DNA of 64,000 nucleotides from Limanda limanda (Eukaryota; Chordata; Actinopteri; Pleuronectiformes; Pleuronectidae), in assembly GCF_963576545.1 (NCBI RefSeq), contig NC_083649.1, positions 760,637 to 824,636 of the forward strand, given 5' to 3'. Below the pieces are notes generated by a model, which searched no databases, was not told where the DNA came from, and saw only the letters and a list, made by a program, of their open reading frames with translations. Shown here in pieces: positions 46,480 through 58,325 of this stretch (its first letter is position 1; the number at the start of each line of letters is the position of its first letter). The position numbers were made by a program, and so were the translations under genes.

Positions 46480-47818
46480 GTGAGTGAGTTGACCGAGTAT
46501 GAATTAAGTACCTACGATCGTAAGATCAAGAACTGTCCATGCACTCATCAACCCCACTGGCCCGCATCCAAAATACCCCATGCTCTGGGTCAACTGACAC
46601 TCCTCTACCAGCAGAGAGCCGAGCTGCAGACCCAAGAACATGCGAAGGCGCTCAGAGCCATGCAAGCAGCATGTCGAGCGGAGCAGGAGAAAAACTCCCA
46701 CCTGCGGCACATCATCGAGACCCGCAAAGAACAGGACCAGGCGGTGCAGGAGCACACGCAGGTCAAAGGTCAGCAGAAAGGGGGGCACAGTCAAACAGAG
46801 CTGTCCCCCCCTCCAGCTGAGATCCCTGATGACAGGGCCAGGAGCTGACGTCATTCCCGGTGGAGCCAGCGGAACAGAGACACTGGGAGAAAAGCTGCGA
46901 GCACAGCTACGCAACCCTCATGCAGAGGAAGCTTTGCTATGGCGGGCCAGACACACCCAGCAGTCAACCGCTCCGACCCACTCAACACCAAAGGGGGAGC
47001 CGGACTCAACCCCTAGACGTGCAGTGACCTGGGACCGCTCTGAGGCAACATCAAATGCCTGTCCAGCGGACACTAAGCATCCACTCCAGCCAGAACGAAC
47101 ACATCCTGCGCGGAGCCATGCTGATCCACACCACGACGGCGGAAGGAATCCATCCTGGAGGGCTGAAAGAGATTCCCAGTCTGCCACTCAGGCAGAGGCG
47201 CACCACGACTCACGGTCGCGTCCTGGATGGTCCTCCAACCCCGGTGCAAGAGATGGTGGCCACGAAGATGAGTACCGTGGCACGTTCGAGTCAAAAGACA
47301 CTGATGACTCAGCAGCCCCTCAAAGAGAGGAAATCGGCAACCGGCGGCAAGAGCCCCTTGAAAAAGACATTTATCGCTTCGACCCAGAAAACCGAGGGTT
47401 CAACGAAGACGACACCGTGGTTCTGGCAGTTCAAGTCCAACTCAATGTGGACCCGGCGCTGGATGATGACAACTTTCCCCACGCCAAGATGAACCCCAGC
47501 AAAGAGAACCAGAAACAACGACCCTTCCAACAGGGTGCCCCTCAAAACCAAGGGGGTGAGGATTTCAACCAGCCCCACAAACAGTTTCGACCTCAGCACC
47601 TGAATCCCTCTCCGCAGAGAAGTAGGGGCTGGAACCGAAGGAAACCTCATCAATACCAGGAGTATAGTGATGGTGACCGAAATCCAACACATGGGATGCA
47701 TCCTGGCACAGAGGAATTAATACGGAGATGTGTGGATGAAGCAATGAGAGACATTGTGCCACGTGTTCCTCCAGGCTCCACTAAGAGACCAGACACTGAA
47801 CCCCGTTGGCGAAACTAG
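46480..47818 (+). CDS. ERV-A gag-like coding region, two overlapping frames
   Basis: The first frame (46480-46848, 122 codons) is charged and coiled-coil-like, with many Gln, Glu, Ala and Arg. The second (46640-47818, 392 codons) is hydrophilic, rich in Pro, Arg, Gln, Asn and Asp, and ends in a basic region. I see no CCHC zinc knuckle or catalytic motif. Position after the leader and composition suggest structural/nucleocapsid function. The shift of frame could be a disabling indel or a programmed shift in the 370-base overlap. Family assignment by sequence is not possible by eye. Confidence 0.6.
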
Positions 47819-48606
47819 GAGCAGACGCCCTCCTTCTCCACTCCTAAAGATGACTTCAATGACTGGGAAGGACAAGGCTCTGCCAGAAACCCCTCTCACC
47901 TCCACACCTGAAAGGGGGGGGGGAAGAAATCCCAATTTTAAAACAAAGACCGCTCAAACCACTCACTCCATCAATAGCTGCATGCTTTAGACCCTCTGTC
48001 AGTAAATTGTATAACGTAGTTCAAGTAGTGAACCTCCTTAGACCTCGTTGAGGATTTTGAAGTCGTTACCACTACGGTTGTGCAGCCCTCACGGGTACAG
48101 TTGGCAATTCAGTCTTGGCAGTGCAATTTCAATATCTGTAGATTTGCAAACCTAGAAATAGGATTTACCATATATTCACAGATTAGCGAACAACAGAACG
48201 TGACTCGCCGTTCTAAATGTTTTGGTTTGACAGAATAACACACATGTTTACCTCAAAACACCAGCACCTACTCAAACATTTTCTTCTGTTCCTTTTTCCA
48301 CTTTTTCTTTCGTTTCACTCTTCACCGAAATTCATTGGTATGTTAACAATAACTGCCGATAAGCATGATGTGAAATTGAAAATGTGCGCCGTGTTTTAGA
48401 ATATATGTTGTTTTAGCCTCTGTCTGCCCAGACAATTACCTCTCTCTGTTTAGACCCATGCCTCAAAGACATTTATGCCTCTCTGCCTCATGATGAACTA
48501 ACTTTCAATGCTTCAACTCCACTCAAGGATTACCTCTCCTGGATTATCACTGGACTCTCGACCCTAGTGTGCCCTGGAAACCGGGTGTTGACCCACTTTC
48601 CAGACC

Positions 48607-48615
48607 AAAGGGGGA
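48607..48615 (+). other. ERV-A polypurine tract
   Basis: AAAGGGGGA ends one base before the TGTTGGGG start of the 3' LTR. Confidence 0.75.
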
Positions 48616-48616
48616 T

Positions 48617-50369
48617 TGTTGGGGAAGGCCCAGTGATCTGACTTAGAACAAAGAGTCGTAAAACCTTAGATTCGCCTCAGGAGACCCCTTACATTTAAAA
48701 ATCCAGCATGGAGCTCTTATCTCCATGTGAGAGAAAATCACTTCCTGGGTCCCCCACTGTAAGCACGCCCCTGGGGGCCAAATCCTGACAACTCAATTGG
48801 CCGGGGGCCACACTGACCCCTGACCCCTCCTCCCAGGGGGGAGTCACCTGGAACATGACTTAAAAAGGCTGTGCTCCCAGAAACCTTTCTCTTTTTACTC
48901 CGATGCTGATGTGACAACGAGACCCCCCCCCGGGGTCTCACCAGTTATCCCAGCAACTTAAGGAGGCAACTAACTCTTTGTCCTCTTTTTCTACTCCAAC
49001 GCTGAAGTTACCACTAGGCCTCCCGAGGCTTTACCAGACGACTCAGTAAACTAATGGAGGCGATAAGACGTTTTGTTTCAATTCATTTCATTCATTTATT
49101 CTTTTATCTTAGTCGACGTTTTTATTTTGAAAAGGACTTTTCCTGTTTTAACTTTGAAAGACCAAACAGGAAATTGCTCGCTGGACGATCTCAGACTGTT
49201 TCATTTTCCCCACGGACTTTACTTTTATTCTTTCTCCACACGATCCACAACGGCTACAAGCAGCCGCACGTTCCTGTGAGTGAGCACGAGCTCCGCTGCT
49301 GCAGAAGAAGACGAAACCTCATCTCGCCACGGAGCACGACGGATCGGCTCCGGCCCAGCTGCGGTGCTCATGGGAGCCCGCCTGAGAGACTTCAAGCTAT
49401 TCACTGAACCTCCGGGAGATTCGCGCCAACACGCATGCAACCCACGAAATCACAGTCACAGTAAGAGGCTTATGTTGTCTGGGCAGATGTTAGTTTTAAT
49501 ACGTAGCGTATGGATTTAATACTTGAGTGTATTTTGTGGATGGAACCTCCGTGTTCCATTGTTTTAGCCGGCCACTACTCCGAGCCAGCCACTTCCGGTT
49601 TCCGGTTTGATGGCAATGTTTTTGTGTTACAGTAAATAGGGCCGCGAGAAGCGCCTCCGCCCGCACTGTTAACGTCTGTGTGAGTCTGCAGTGATTTCAC
49701 CGATCAGAACCTCGGCCCACAACGTTCGCTTGAGGGCTGAGGGGTGAATCACTGTTAACTCATCTCAGGCGTATTTTTAAGAATTCGTTCTCTTCCCTCT
49801 TTCTCTCTCTCTCTCTCTCTCTCTCCTTCTAGACCGACCTATACACGTTTCCGATCTGTATTTAGAATACAGTTCATGTCACATAGTTACATCTAGTGCA
49901 TAAGTGTGTGAATACAGCTGGATTATGATTGCCTGTGCTCGAACTTAGAAGCCTTCACTGTTTATTAAGTAATCGTTAATATTAAAATATTGACATTATT
50001 AATTTGACATTTATCATTATGAGACTGATAATTATAGCTTGACATCGTTGGTCCCTGGAAACAAGGGTGGTGCCCCCCTTTCTCAATAATTAATATAGAT
50101 AGTATTATTCTTAAATTGATAATTTTATTGTTTTTGACTAATTATTTTCATTATTCTTGGTTGATAACCTTATCATTGTTAATTGATAGCTTGTACTTTC
50201 TAATTGATAATTCCTATTTTCTCATTAGTGGTTTTATTGTTATTTGATTACTGATCATCTTCAATTAATAATTTAATTATTTTTGATAGATAACTTTTAT
50301 TATTTTAATAATCATATTTCATGATTATTAATAATTAGCCAACGTCAAGTCTACTCCTATTGCACAACA
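48617..50369 (+). mobile_element. ERV-A 3' LTR, internally deleted (1753 bp)
   Basis: Same ends as the 5' LTR. It lacks about 815 bases equivalent to 44197-45014, including the (CA)n and CCATTTTG-rich part (junction at ACATCTA/GTGCATAAG near 49895). Because the 5' LTR retains this part, the deletion happened after insertion. Confidence 0.92.
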
Positions 50370-50373
50370 TCAG

Positions 50374-52944
50374 TAAAACACAAAAATAAAAACGTCAAAA
50401 CATAGCTGTGATTAAAAGAATCACAGCAAGCAATACAAAAATCTCAAAACAAACCTGACTGTAAACATTCGGAACAAACTGAAGACAAACAATGTCCTAC
50501 TGACTTTGCCCCAGAAGAGATAGCTCCTGGTACTCTGTTTGATGTCTAATGCAGCTAAGGAAATTATGATTTAATACAGAACGAGAAATGAGAACTAGTG
50601 AAAGAGTCATTATTAACACTAAGCAGCAACAGTTATTAAAATCATTTGTATGAAGCATATGATAAAACTGTTCCTAGCTTTATTGCTTAAGAGTTCAATC
50701 AGACACAGATTATAGTTAAAAGTTTGAAATCCCTCCAGACCCTCTTTTAATCCCCCTTTAGGGTGTGACCACTTACTGGGGAGTTCATGTACCCCCAACC
50801 TTCATCCCATCCAGTGCAAACCCGTCCTCATACATCATCATCATCGTCGCGTCATCATCTCCATCGTCCTCAGCTTCGTCTTCAGCTTCACAGCATCAGC
50901 ACCAGCATCCACAGCCTCAGATCAGCTGGGGGATGAGGCACGTTTTCCTTCATCAGCAATTTCAGAGTCTACAGCCAGGTCATCTCATGGTGCGTAGAGG
51001 TGGAGAGGGCACTGGTCACCCAGCCACCACGGGCAGTTTGGAAAAAATGTCTTTCAAGAACTTCCTATGATAGTGCACACATCCCTTTCCTGCCAGTAGC
51101 AGATCCAGGGCCATTCGTTTCTGTGTGACCGTACAGGACATAGTAGTAAGCTGTTCAGATATCAGCTTCTTTCAGATCTACTCCAAATACAAAATTATCA
51201 TAAATCGTTAATGAGGCTTTTTTCAGTCAATGATTTGGATCCTAGCCTTGTAAAGATCCTTTCGTGGAATTGATACTCACCTACAGGCCAGGTGGTTGGC
51301 TTGCACTGTACAAGCCAGGCGCAGGGCGTAGTCGGTCAGGGTGGAGGATGTGGAGTTGACATCGAATGGGAGTGGGTTGTGAAGACATGAAGCCCAGATC
51401 CCAGAGTTTGAAAGGAAAACAAACAGAAAAATTATTAATTTACTGCGATGCGTTATTGAGATTAAAGTAGATTATATAAATTTAGAATTAAAAAGAAACA
51501 AACAAAATAATCTAAACAAAACATACATACCCTCCGTTTGTGGTCAACAATTTCAATAAAACTTTTAAGGAGTGGTCGGCCCAATCAGTTGACATTTCAA
51601 AATAAAATTAAACATGTTGAATTTCAATAAGCAGCAGATATGACAGTGTTTGAGTATTTGTGTTCAAACCATTTTCCAAAATTAATTCGACTGCTTCTGT
51701 TACACGATCATTTCAGAAGCTTTGACGTCAAACTGTCCTGTGATAAAACAGGAATCACATACAAAAAGGACAAATGTGTGAGAGATTAGATTCAATCAAA
51801 CGTTTCAGAGTTGACAGCTGAAACAGTTCAAAACAACTTAAAAGTTATTCTGCCACTATTTTCTTCATGATGAAAATAAAACAATAAGTAGAGCTTCACA
51901 TCACCTTTCAAATTAAGAGCATAAGATGTTAAGATAAAGTATTAAACAAAACAAAAAATAATAACCCGTCTTCCCTGAATTTAAAAGTTAAAGGGTCCAA
52001 AATAAATTAAACTATAATTATAGATATGACATTCAGTAAAGTGTCTAAACAGAGGGGCTTTTATTCTGGTTTGTGCTTTTTATTTAAGATGAAACACGCT
52101 ATGAGTTAAAGTGTATTTGACCTCTGACCTTTAACTGGATTTTTAATTTATTCGTCTTCCCAATGGTGAAACTATTTATTTTAGGACTCTCCAGAGTCTA
52201 ACAAGAGTTACATGGGGGGTGAATCAAACTCCTAGTTTAAATTCCAACTGTAAATAGATTTAACATGTCTTGACTATGGAATTTTAAATGGATGCTTTGA
52301 ATGTGGAATAAAAGCAACTGCAGGTGAAACTGAAAAAATAAATTATTCTAGGCAGCACAGAATTTAGTTTAAAGTTAAGTTAGAATTTCTCATCCTAATA
52401 TGATTGATTTGGCTCATAGAAAAAGCACATGATTCAGCTCTAAGAACTAAAAGTCAATAAAACAGTTTTTTCAACAACCAAAAAGAAGAGCTAGATTTCC
52501 CTTCTCATCAAACCTCTAGCAGAGAAAAGCAGATCAGCTTTTATCAAACTTTCACTGGGCTCATTGCATCGGAGCAGCAACTTCTCCAGACTAAAAAACA
52601 AAAAACAGTGTTATCTTCATTGTCACAAAGCCGCAGTTGCAGATGAAACTTTTGTAAGATGGCTCAAAAATCATAAAAACAGAGAAATTAATAAAAAACA
52701 TTGCACATTAACTGTACTTAGAGATGGGCTTCAAAGGAAACCTTCATGTGATTTAGTTAATCACTCATACTTGAAGTTTATATTATGAATCAAATTAGTA
52801 ACTTGTGAAGTCTTAAACTGGTGTCTACTATTATCCCTGCTGTGTCAGGTAAAAAATAAAATATTAAATGATTGGATTTTATGTAGAACTTTGGAAGCAA
52901 AAACCTTTCTCCTTTCCTCTAATAGATTAGATGTATTGGAAATA
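50374..52944 (-). mobile_element. ERV-B internal remnant or captured DNA, mostly non-coding
   Basis: AT-rich DNA between the two ERV-A insertions. It includes a (TCA)n-rich stretch at 50834-50900. No gag, pol or env frame is recognisable. A short exon-like frame lies within at 51281-51420. Confidence 0.5.
51281..51420 (-). other. Exon-like frame of unknown origin
   Basis: The minus strand encodes NSTSSTLTDYALRLACTVQA then NHLACR up to a GTGAGT donor (TGTAG|GTGAGT near 51282). The composition looks protein-like, but no acceptor was found at the other end and I do not recognise the gene. Confidence 0.25.
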
Positions 52945-52948
52945 TCTG

Positions 52949-53585
52949 TGTTGTGCAATAGGAGTAGACTTGACGTTGGCTAATTATTAATAATCATGAA
53001 ATATGATTATTAAAATAATAAAAATTATTTATTGAAAATAATTAAAAATGATAAGGCTATCACTTAAGAATGGTAAAATAATTAATTAGAAATTATAAGG
53101 TTATCCATTAAGAATAGTTAAATGATTAATGAAAACAATAAAATTATCAATTAAGAATGATACAATCTGTAATTATTACTTATCGAAGCGGGTCACCACC
53201 CTGGTTACAGGGACCAACGAGTCAATCTATAAATATCAGTCTCATCTGATAAAAGTTAAATTAATAATCTCAATAGTTAATATTAATGATTATATAATAA
53301 ACAATAAAGGGTTGTAAGTTCGAGCACAGGCTATCATAATCCAGCTGTATTCACATACATATGCACAAATAATCAGACTACAGATACTTTAATTGCAAAA
53401 GCATTTATTAAAAAGGGGAAATAAAGTTAATGTTATTCAATGATTCATCATTTTAACAAACTCTAATATTTCAAAGATAACGACAGCAGCAGCACTTATC
53501 ACAATTCAGACCATACATGTAAAACCTGTGGTCTATGTATGTATGTCTGTCGGTGTGTGTGTGTGTGTGTGTCTGTCTGTGTGTG

Positions 53586-53666
<81 letters not shown>

Positions 53667-55310
53667 TAAAGAGAGAGAGAGGGGAGTGGCAATGACGTAT
53701 GACGCAGTCACGTGGTGACGTGGTCTGGTCACATCCAAGATGGCGGCCGACAATGATTCATGGAATTATGAGGGCCGAAAAACTCTCAAAATGGTGGTGA
53801 CTACAAACAAAATGGCGGAGCCGCTTTGGAATTTAGAGCCAAAAGGGGAGGAGAGAGAGAGAGGAGGCGTGGCAATAATAAACTCTCAAAATGGTGGTCT
53901 AACTCGCGTTATTCAAAATGGAGCCTATGTTAATGACACCATGCGGCCGATGCCCAAAATGGCAGTCGCCACGTGAATTAAAACAAAGGAATTTTCAGAC
54001 AAAGAGAATTCTTTGTCTCTGCTTTGGCCTTGGGGCCGAATGGCTTCCAGCTGCGTCCAGTCTCTCTAAGTATAAATGTATCTATGTGACGTGAACTGTA
54101 TGAATACAGATCGGAACGAGTGTGTAGGTAGGTTTAGGAGAAGAGAGAGAGAGGAGAGAGAGAGAGCATGCACAGGAAATATCAAAGAAACTCTTAAAAA
54201 CACCGTCGAGACAAGTTCACAATTACTTTACCACTCAGCACCCAAGCGGCGTCGTGTGCTGAAGTTTGAACGGTAAAGTCTCTGTAAAGTTGGTCAGACG
54301 GTCACAGTGCAGCCGGAGAAGCTTCGTTGCGACGCTTAAACACTGTAACAAAGCCACGGCCGTCAAACCGGAAACCGTAAGTGCCGGCTCGTCACAGCTA
54401 AAAATAGGAGACACGGAGTCCCACAAACAAATACACTCAAATAAAGACAATACGCTAAGTATTAAAACTAGTCTCTGCCCAGACAAAATAACCTCTTACT
54501 GTAACCGTAGTTTCATGGGGTTGCATGCGCGTTGGCGCGAATATCCCGAAAGTTCAGTGAATGAACGCGTGGCCTCTCAAGCTCTGTGTCGCTGGTTCGT
54601 CTGGGGCAGCGGGCGTCGTGCTGAGCGGACAGGAGCGGATTCTTCTTGCTCCTCAGCGGAATGAACGTCGCGCTTCTGCAGGGAACGGCTGTTTTGAAGC
54701 CGTTTGTAGATCGTGTGGAAAAAATAGTCCGTGGGGAAAATGTCTGAGCTTGACCCGCGAGCGAACTTCCTGTTTCGGTCTTTCAAGTTAAAATAACAAA
54801 AGGTTCCTATCAAAATAAAATCTGACTGAAGGAAAAATAAAGAAAATAAAAATGGTATAAAACAAACGTTTGTGATTCGCCCCCTTTAACAGCTAGGACA
54901 TCTGAAAAGACCAGGGGAAATCTTGGTTGAAATCTTTAGCAGGGAAAATGGCTGAAATAAAATTGGTAATCGCCTCCGTTAGCTACTGGGTCATCTGTTT
55001 TGTTCCACCTGAGGAGTTCCTGCCTCCTCAGGAAGTGGTCATGGGCTTCAGCTGGCTCTCAGCCAATGAGATGTCAGGGTTACAACCTTAGTGCGCGGGG
55101 ATTCGACCTCAGTGGGAGTTTTAGGGTCACAGTTGGGCTTCTCTTGAAGGACACCCGAGATGCTCCCCCACCGAGGAGAGGCTCCACGTTGTCTGAGGAA
55201 GGTGTGAATTAAGAGTAAAACTGGTTGAACTGGTTTCAGCTTGGCCTACAGGCCGCATTTTTTATTTCTCTTTGTCTGGAGGTCAGATCTCAGGACTTCA
55301 CCCCCCAACA
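52949..55310 (-). mobile_element. ERV-A solo LTR inserted in ERV-B
   Basis: Plus-strand ends are TGTTGTGCAATAGGAG and CACCCCCCAACA. The duplication TCTG is at 52945-52948 and 55311-55314. It includes (TG)n at 53547-53663. The outer U3 (55000-55310) differs clearly from the other ERV-A copies, indicating a subfamily. Confidence 0.9.
53735..53970 (-). promoter_or_regulatory. YY1-like motif array in ERV-A solo LTR
   Basis: Plus-strand cores at about 53735 (CCAAGATGGCGGCC), 53784, 53807 (CAAAATGGCGG), 53888, 53914 and 53955: six CCAT-type sites in 235 bases, in the same order as in the 13599 LTR. Confidence 0.55.
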
Positions 55311-55956
55311 TCTGAAAGAACAAAATTGGTGCCAAAAAGTGTAATTTTAACAATTCCCTCTGGGATTCATTACTTCTGAATGAAGCAATATTAAAAAAAC
55401 AAACAAACAAACAAACAAACAAACAACATAGAAACAAACAACCAAGCCTCTTTGTGATCTTAACGCCAGTTGTAAGCTGTAAGGCTTCTGGCCTTCCCCA
55501 GATGGCTTTCCGACTCCAAAACACTGTTATCTCCCCCTTTTCATCCTATGCTATGCACGTCTTCATCTTTCTTTGGCAAGTCCTAAACACATTTACCCCT
55601 CTCATTCATACATACAACAAATATCAGATGGCAAGCGCATATACCACCTCTAGTTTAGGAAAAAGTCGTTTTCCTGTCAGTCAGTTTTTCGCTCAGTCAG
55701 TTTTTTCTGTGTCTCAGACAGCCAGCTGTGACCTTGACACACATTTTCTCCTCTCTTACACACAGACACACACACTCCTACTCTCACACACACATCTGGG
55801 AGGTATCGCCCTGCACACAGACGCACAAACATTTCACAGCCAATGAGCTCAATTCTCCAGTCTCCCCCACAGTCACTTCAATCAATCAACATTTATTGTC
55901 ATATACATTGTCATATATTCCTCTAATTTATATCTGTTTCTATCATCTTTTAAGAT

Positions 55957-56340
55957 GTGGGAGACCTGATTCGGGTTAAATTCCTAGCTACTACCCACGC
56001 ACCAACCTGTGTACTCAGGCTTTGCGTTTTACAGTGTGTGTCTTCACGGGAACCCACACACCAACCGCCGCGGAATGATTTTCCGATGTGCGCCTGGATG
56101 AATTTTAACCCTTCTCTTTTTAAGTGGGAGACCGAATTTGAGTTAAATTCGTAGCTACTACTCACACACCAACCCGAGATCAGGCTTTGCGTTTTACAGT
56201 GTGCGTCTTCACGCCAACCCACACAACAACCGCCGTTGCGGAACGATTTTCCGATGTGCGCCTGGCTGAATTTTAACTCTTTACTTTTTCTTCGGCTACT
56301 CTGACACCAACCCTTCGGATCGATTGTACAGTGTAAGCTG
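55957..56340 (-). repeat. ~167-bp tandem duplication in the ERV-B leader
   Basis: Two units start GTGGGAGACC at 55957 and 56124. They share TAAATTC-TAGCTACTAC, CAGGCTTTGCGTTTTACAGT and GATTTTCCGATGTGCGCCTG; a shorter third part ends near 56340. It lies just inside the 5' LTR on the minus strand. Confidence 0.8.
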
Positions 56341-56678
56341 CCAGCACTTCGTTATTAAAATATAAAAACACAATTTGCACAATACACAGCAGTTTCAGAC
56401 CATTTAATTACTTTGTTAAATTTATCATATGCAACTCATACTCACCCTCAGTACATCTGATAAAAAATTTAGGTTTTCTCTATCGCGACAATATGCAGAT
56501 TTATATTAAATAGGCTCTGCTTACCTCTTTAATAGGACAGCGCTGTTTTGATCAGGTTCCTGAGGAGAGACGAGCCACGCAGGGCGGTTCTTTCCCGTCC
56601 GAGAGACGACCTCCTCTCTGACTGGTTGTTTCCAATCCACTCTTTCAATCGTCTAAAACCATCCTCTGCTACCAATTT

Positions 56679-57340
56679 GTTGCGGGTGGAAATCAAAGGC
56701 AGGAGTCGTCGTTCTCAAGTTAAAATTAAGCAAGTTTATTCAGAGGTCACAGGTCAGGAAACTGCGGTGTCCAGCAAATGATCATGCATGGGCCCAGGCA
56801 TGGGCCTCCAGTCCTACGCAGTAAGCTGCACAGGAAAAAAGGCGCTTAGACAAAGTGTGCACATAGCTTATGTATCGATATACTGGGCGTGACAGAGGTT
56901 CTTGGATTGGTCGAGACTAGACGGAAGCTGCTGCATATACGCGGGGCAGTGCCTCGTTGGCTGATTCACAAGGCAGTCCTGCCCTCCTGGCTCGTTGGGT
57001 CCTCCTCCTGGCGTTGCGTGTTGATGATGATGATCTGGGCGTGCACGCCATGTCGCTGTTACCAGAGGTCATCCGGCCTCAAAGCATTCTAAGACTGATG
57101 ATCTCATTGTGTGTGTACTGATGAGTGGGACATACCATGCACAGGAGAGAGGACATCTCAGAATTTATTTTTGGTTTTGGCCGAGGTCTGCTCATTATCT
57201 GCCTCACCTCCCTCAGATGTGGTCCTCTGCCTTGTGTGTGTGTGTGTGTGTGTGTGAAGTGACTGTGCTACAGAGTGTAGTTAATGCCCAAGGGACATGA
57301 TGTGTAGCTGACCACACGTTAAAGTGTGTGTATGTCAATA
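56679..57340 (-). mobile_element. ERV-B 5' LTR
   Basis: Sense (minus) strand starts TATTGACATACACACAC and ends CACCCGCAACA, followed by AAAT and then TGGTAGCAGAGGATGG, a primer-binding-type site. It is 662 bp; the other LTR is about 94 bp longer, partly through microsatellite length. Confidence 0.85.
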
Positions 57341-57452
57341 GACCCGCACAAAGGATTAACATGGGAGTGGATGGGAGCCAGCTGTTATTTAAGGCTTGGC
57401 GCTGCGCTTACGCGTCGCTTCAGCGTCGCTTCAGCGCCCGGTGTGAACCCGG
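57341..57452. mobile_element. Short DNA transposon, right part
   Basis: Continuation of 41495-42081 after ERV-B, ending in the inverted terminus AGCGCCCGGTGTGAACCCGG. CGTCGCTTCAG is tandemly doubled just inside. Confidence 0.6.
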
Positions 57453-57741
57453 CGTGAACCTCCTGGAGGAGAAAAGCATTTTGTGCTCTCATGGCATTTA
57501 CCTCCTGTTCCATCGCTCCTTTGCTCTGACAGGCAAGGTAGATTTGCCTGTGGAAATTTAGAATCATACATCTCAACAATGGACCCTTTGATGCTGTTTG
57601 TGCATCACATCTGTCATTAAGAAGTGAATCTATTTCTTTACTGCACTCATTGAAGTTCAACTTGCTGATGAATTCAGGATAGCCAGGGGTCAGGCTTGGT
57701 GCTAGGGAAGAAACAAATTGTTCTACACAGGGGTTCTCCAT
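57453..57741 (-). other. Unrecognised exon-like frame cut by the DNA transposon
   Basis: ATG at 57741 follows an acceptor-like TTAAATTACAG and opens MENPCVEQFVSSLAPSLTPG, then FISKLNFNECSKEIDSLLND and LRCMILNFHRQIYLACQSKG. At about 57465 the reading runs into the transposon terminus. The protein is mixed-charge with Cys and has no motif I recognise. It may be a host exon or part of another transposon's gene. Confidence 0.35.
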
Positions 57742-58069
57742 TGTTTGACCTGTAATTTAAGGATTAGATTTAAGTTTATAAATCAAAAAGCCGTGTGGTT
57801 GGCTTTGGTGTTGCAATGGCAGACACCTTGTAGTGTGGATTCTATCATACTCTAGCCTAACCAAAACTATGGTGGGTTAAACAGTTCACCAAACTTTTAA
57901 CAACACTAACTGATATGCAGGGCAGTAACAGTTAGGGATTCTTTAAATTCACAGGGCTGGAAGCACACTGTGGCTTTTTCTCAGGTTCTCTTATCCAATT
58001 TGGGCTGATATGCTAGGCAGAAGCAGCCATGTACAAGCTCTGTTACATAGGGCCGGTGTCAGCTTTGTC

Positions 58070-58325
58070 TTAAAGGTGACATATTATGCCCATTTTACCA
58101 CAGTTGATATGGTTCCTTGGGGTCTTAATGAAATATCTGTAAAATTTTTTGGTCAAAATACCACAAGGATCATTTAAAACAGCAGCCTTTTTACCCTGTC
58201 TAAAACAGCCCTCCTCAGATTGACCTGTTTTGAGTGACACAGACACAGACAAAGGGATGTGGGGGCTTGTTTTGGAGGATAACACTGCTGCAACTTTTGC
58301 GGCGAAATGCACTTAAAACCCCGGG
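58070..58325. mobile_element. Common teleost dispersed repeat, class uncertain
   Basis: It begins TTAAAGGTGACATATTATGC, followed by GATATGGTTCCTTGGGGTCT, which I recognise as a frequent teleost interspersed sequence. The second terminus was not identified. DNA on either side (57742-58069, 58326-58829) shows no supported feature. Confidence 0.4.

Larger units (their letters stand above)
42921..50369 (+). mobile_element. ERV-A: complete gag-only LTR retroelement with very long LTRs
   Basis: The duplication TCAG is at 42917-42920 and 50370-50373. 5' LTR 42921-45487, internal region 45488-48616, 3' LTR 48617-50369. By eye the first 1.27 kb of the two LTRs differ at about 13-14 substitutions, near 1%, so insertion was recent. 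A primer-binding-type site, leader repeats, one gag-like coding region and a polypurine tract are present. No protease, polymerase or envelope is present, so it would need proteins from a relative. Confidence 0.93.
42082..57340 (-). mobile_element. ERV-B: degenerate LTR retroelement holding two ERV-A insertions
   Basis: Two LTRs in the same (minus) orientation are flanked by the duplication GACC (42078-42081 and 57341-57344). On the minus strand, the 5' LTR (56679-57340) is followed by a primer-binding-type TGGTAGCAGAGGATGG, and the 3' LTR (42082-42837) is preceded by a polypurine tract. Internal DNA survives as 42838-42920, 50370-52948 and 55311-56678, without recognisable gag, pol or env frames. 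Confidence 0.82.

Noticed and set aside
50765..51070. 101-codon Ser/His/Gln-rich frame
   Set aside because: Low-complexity translation of a TCA/CAG-rich stretch with no supporting signals.
53471..53753. His/Thr-repeat minus frames
   Set aside because: Translation of the (TG)n tract in the ERV-A solo LTR.
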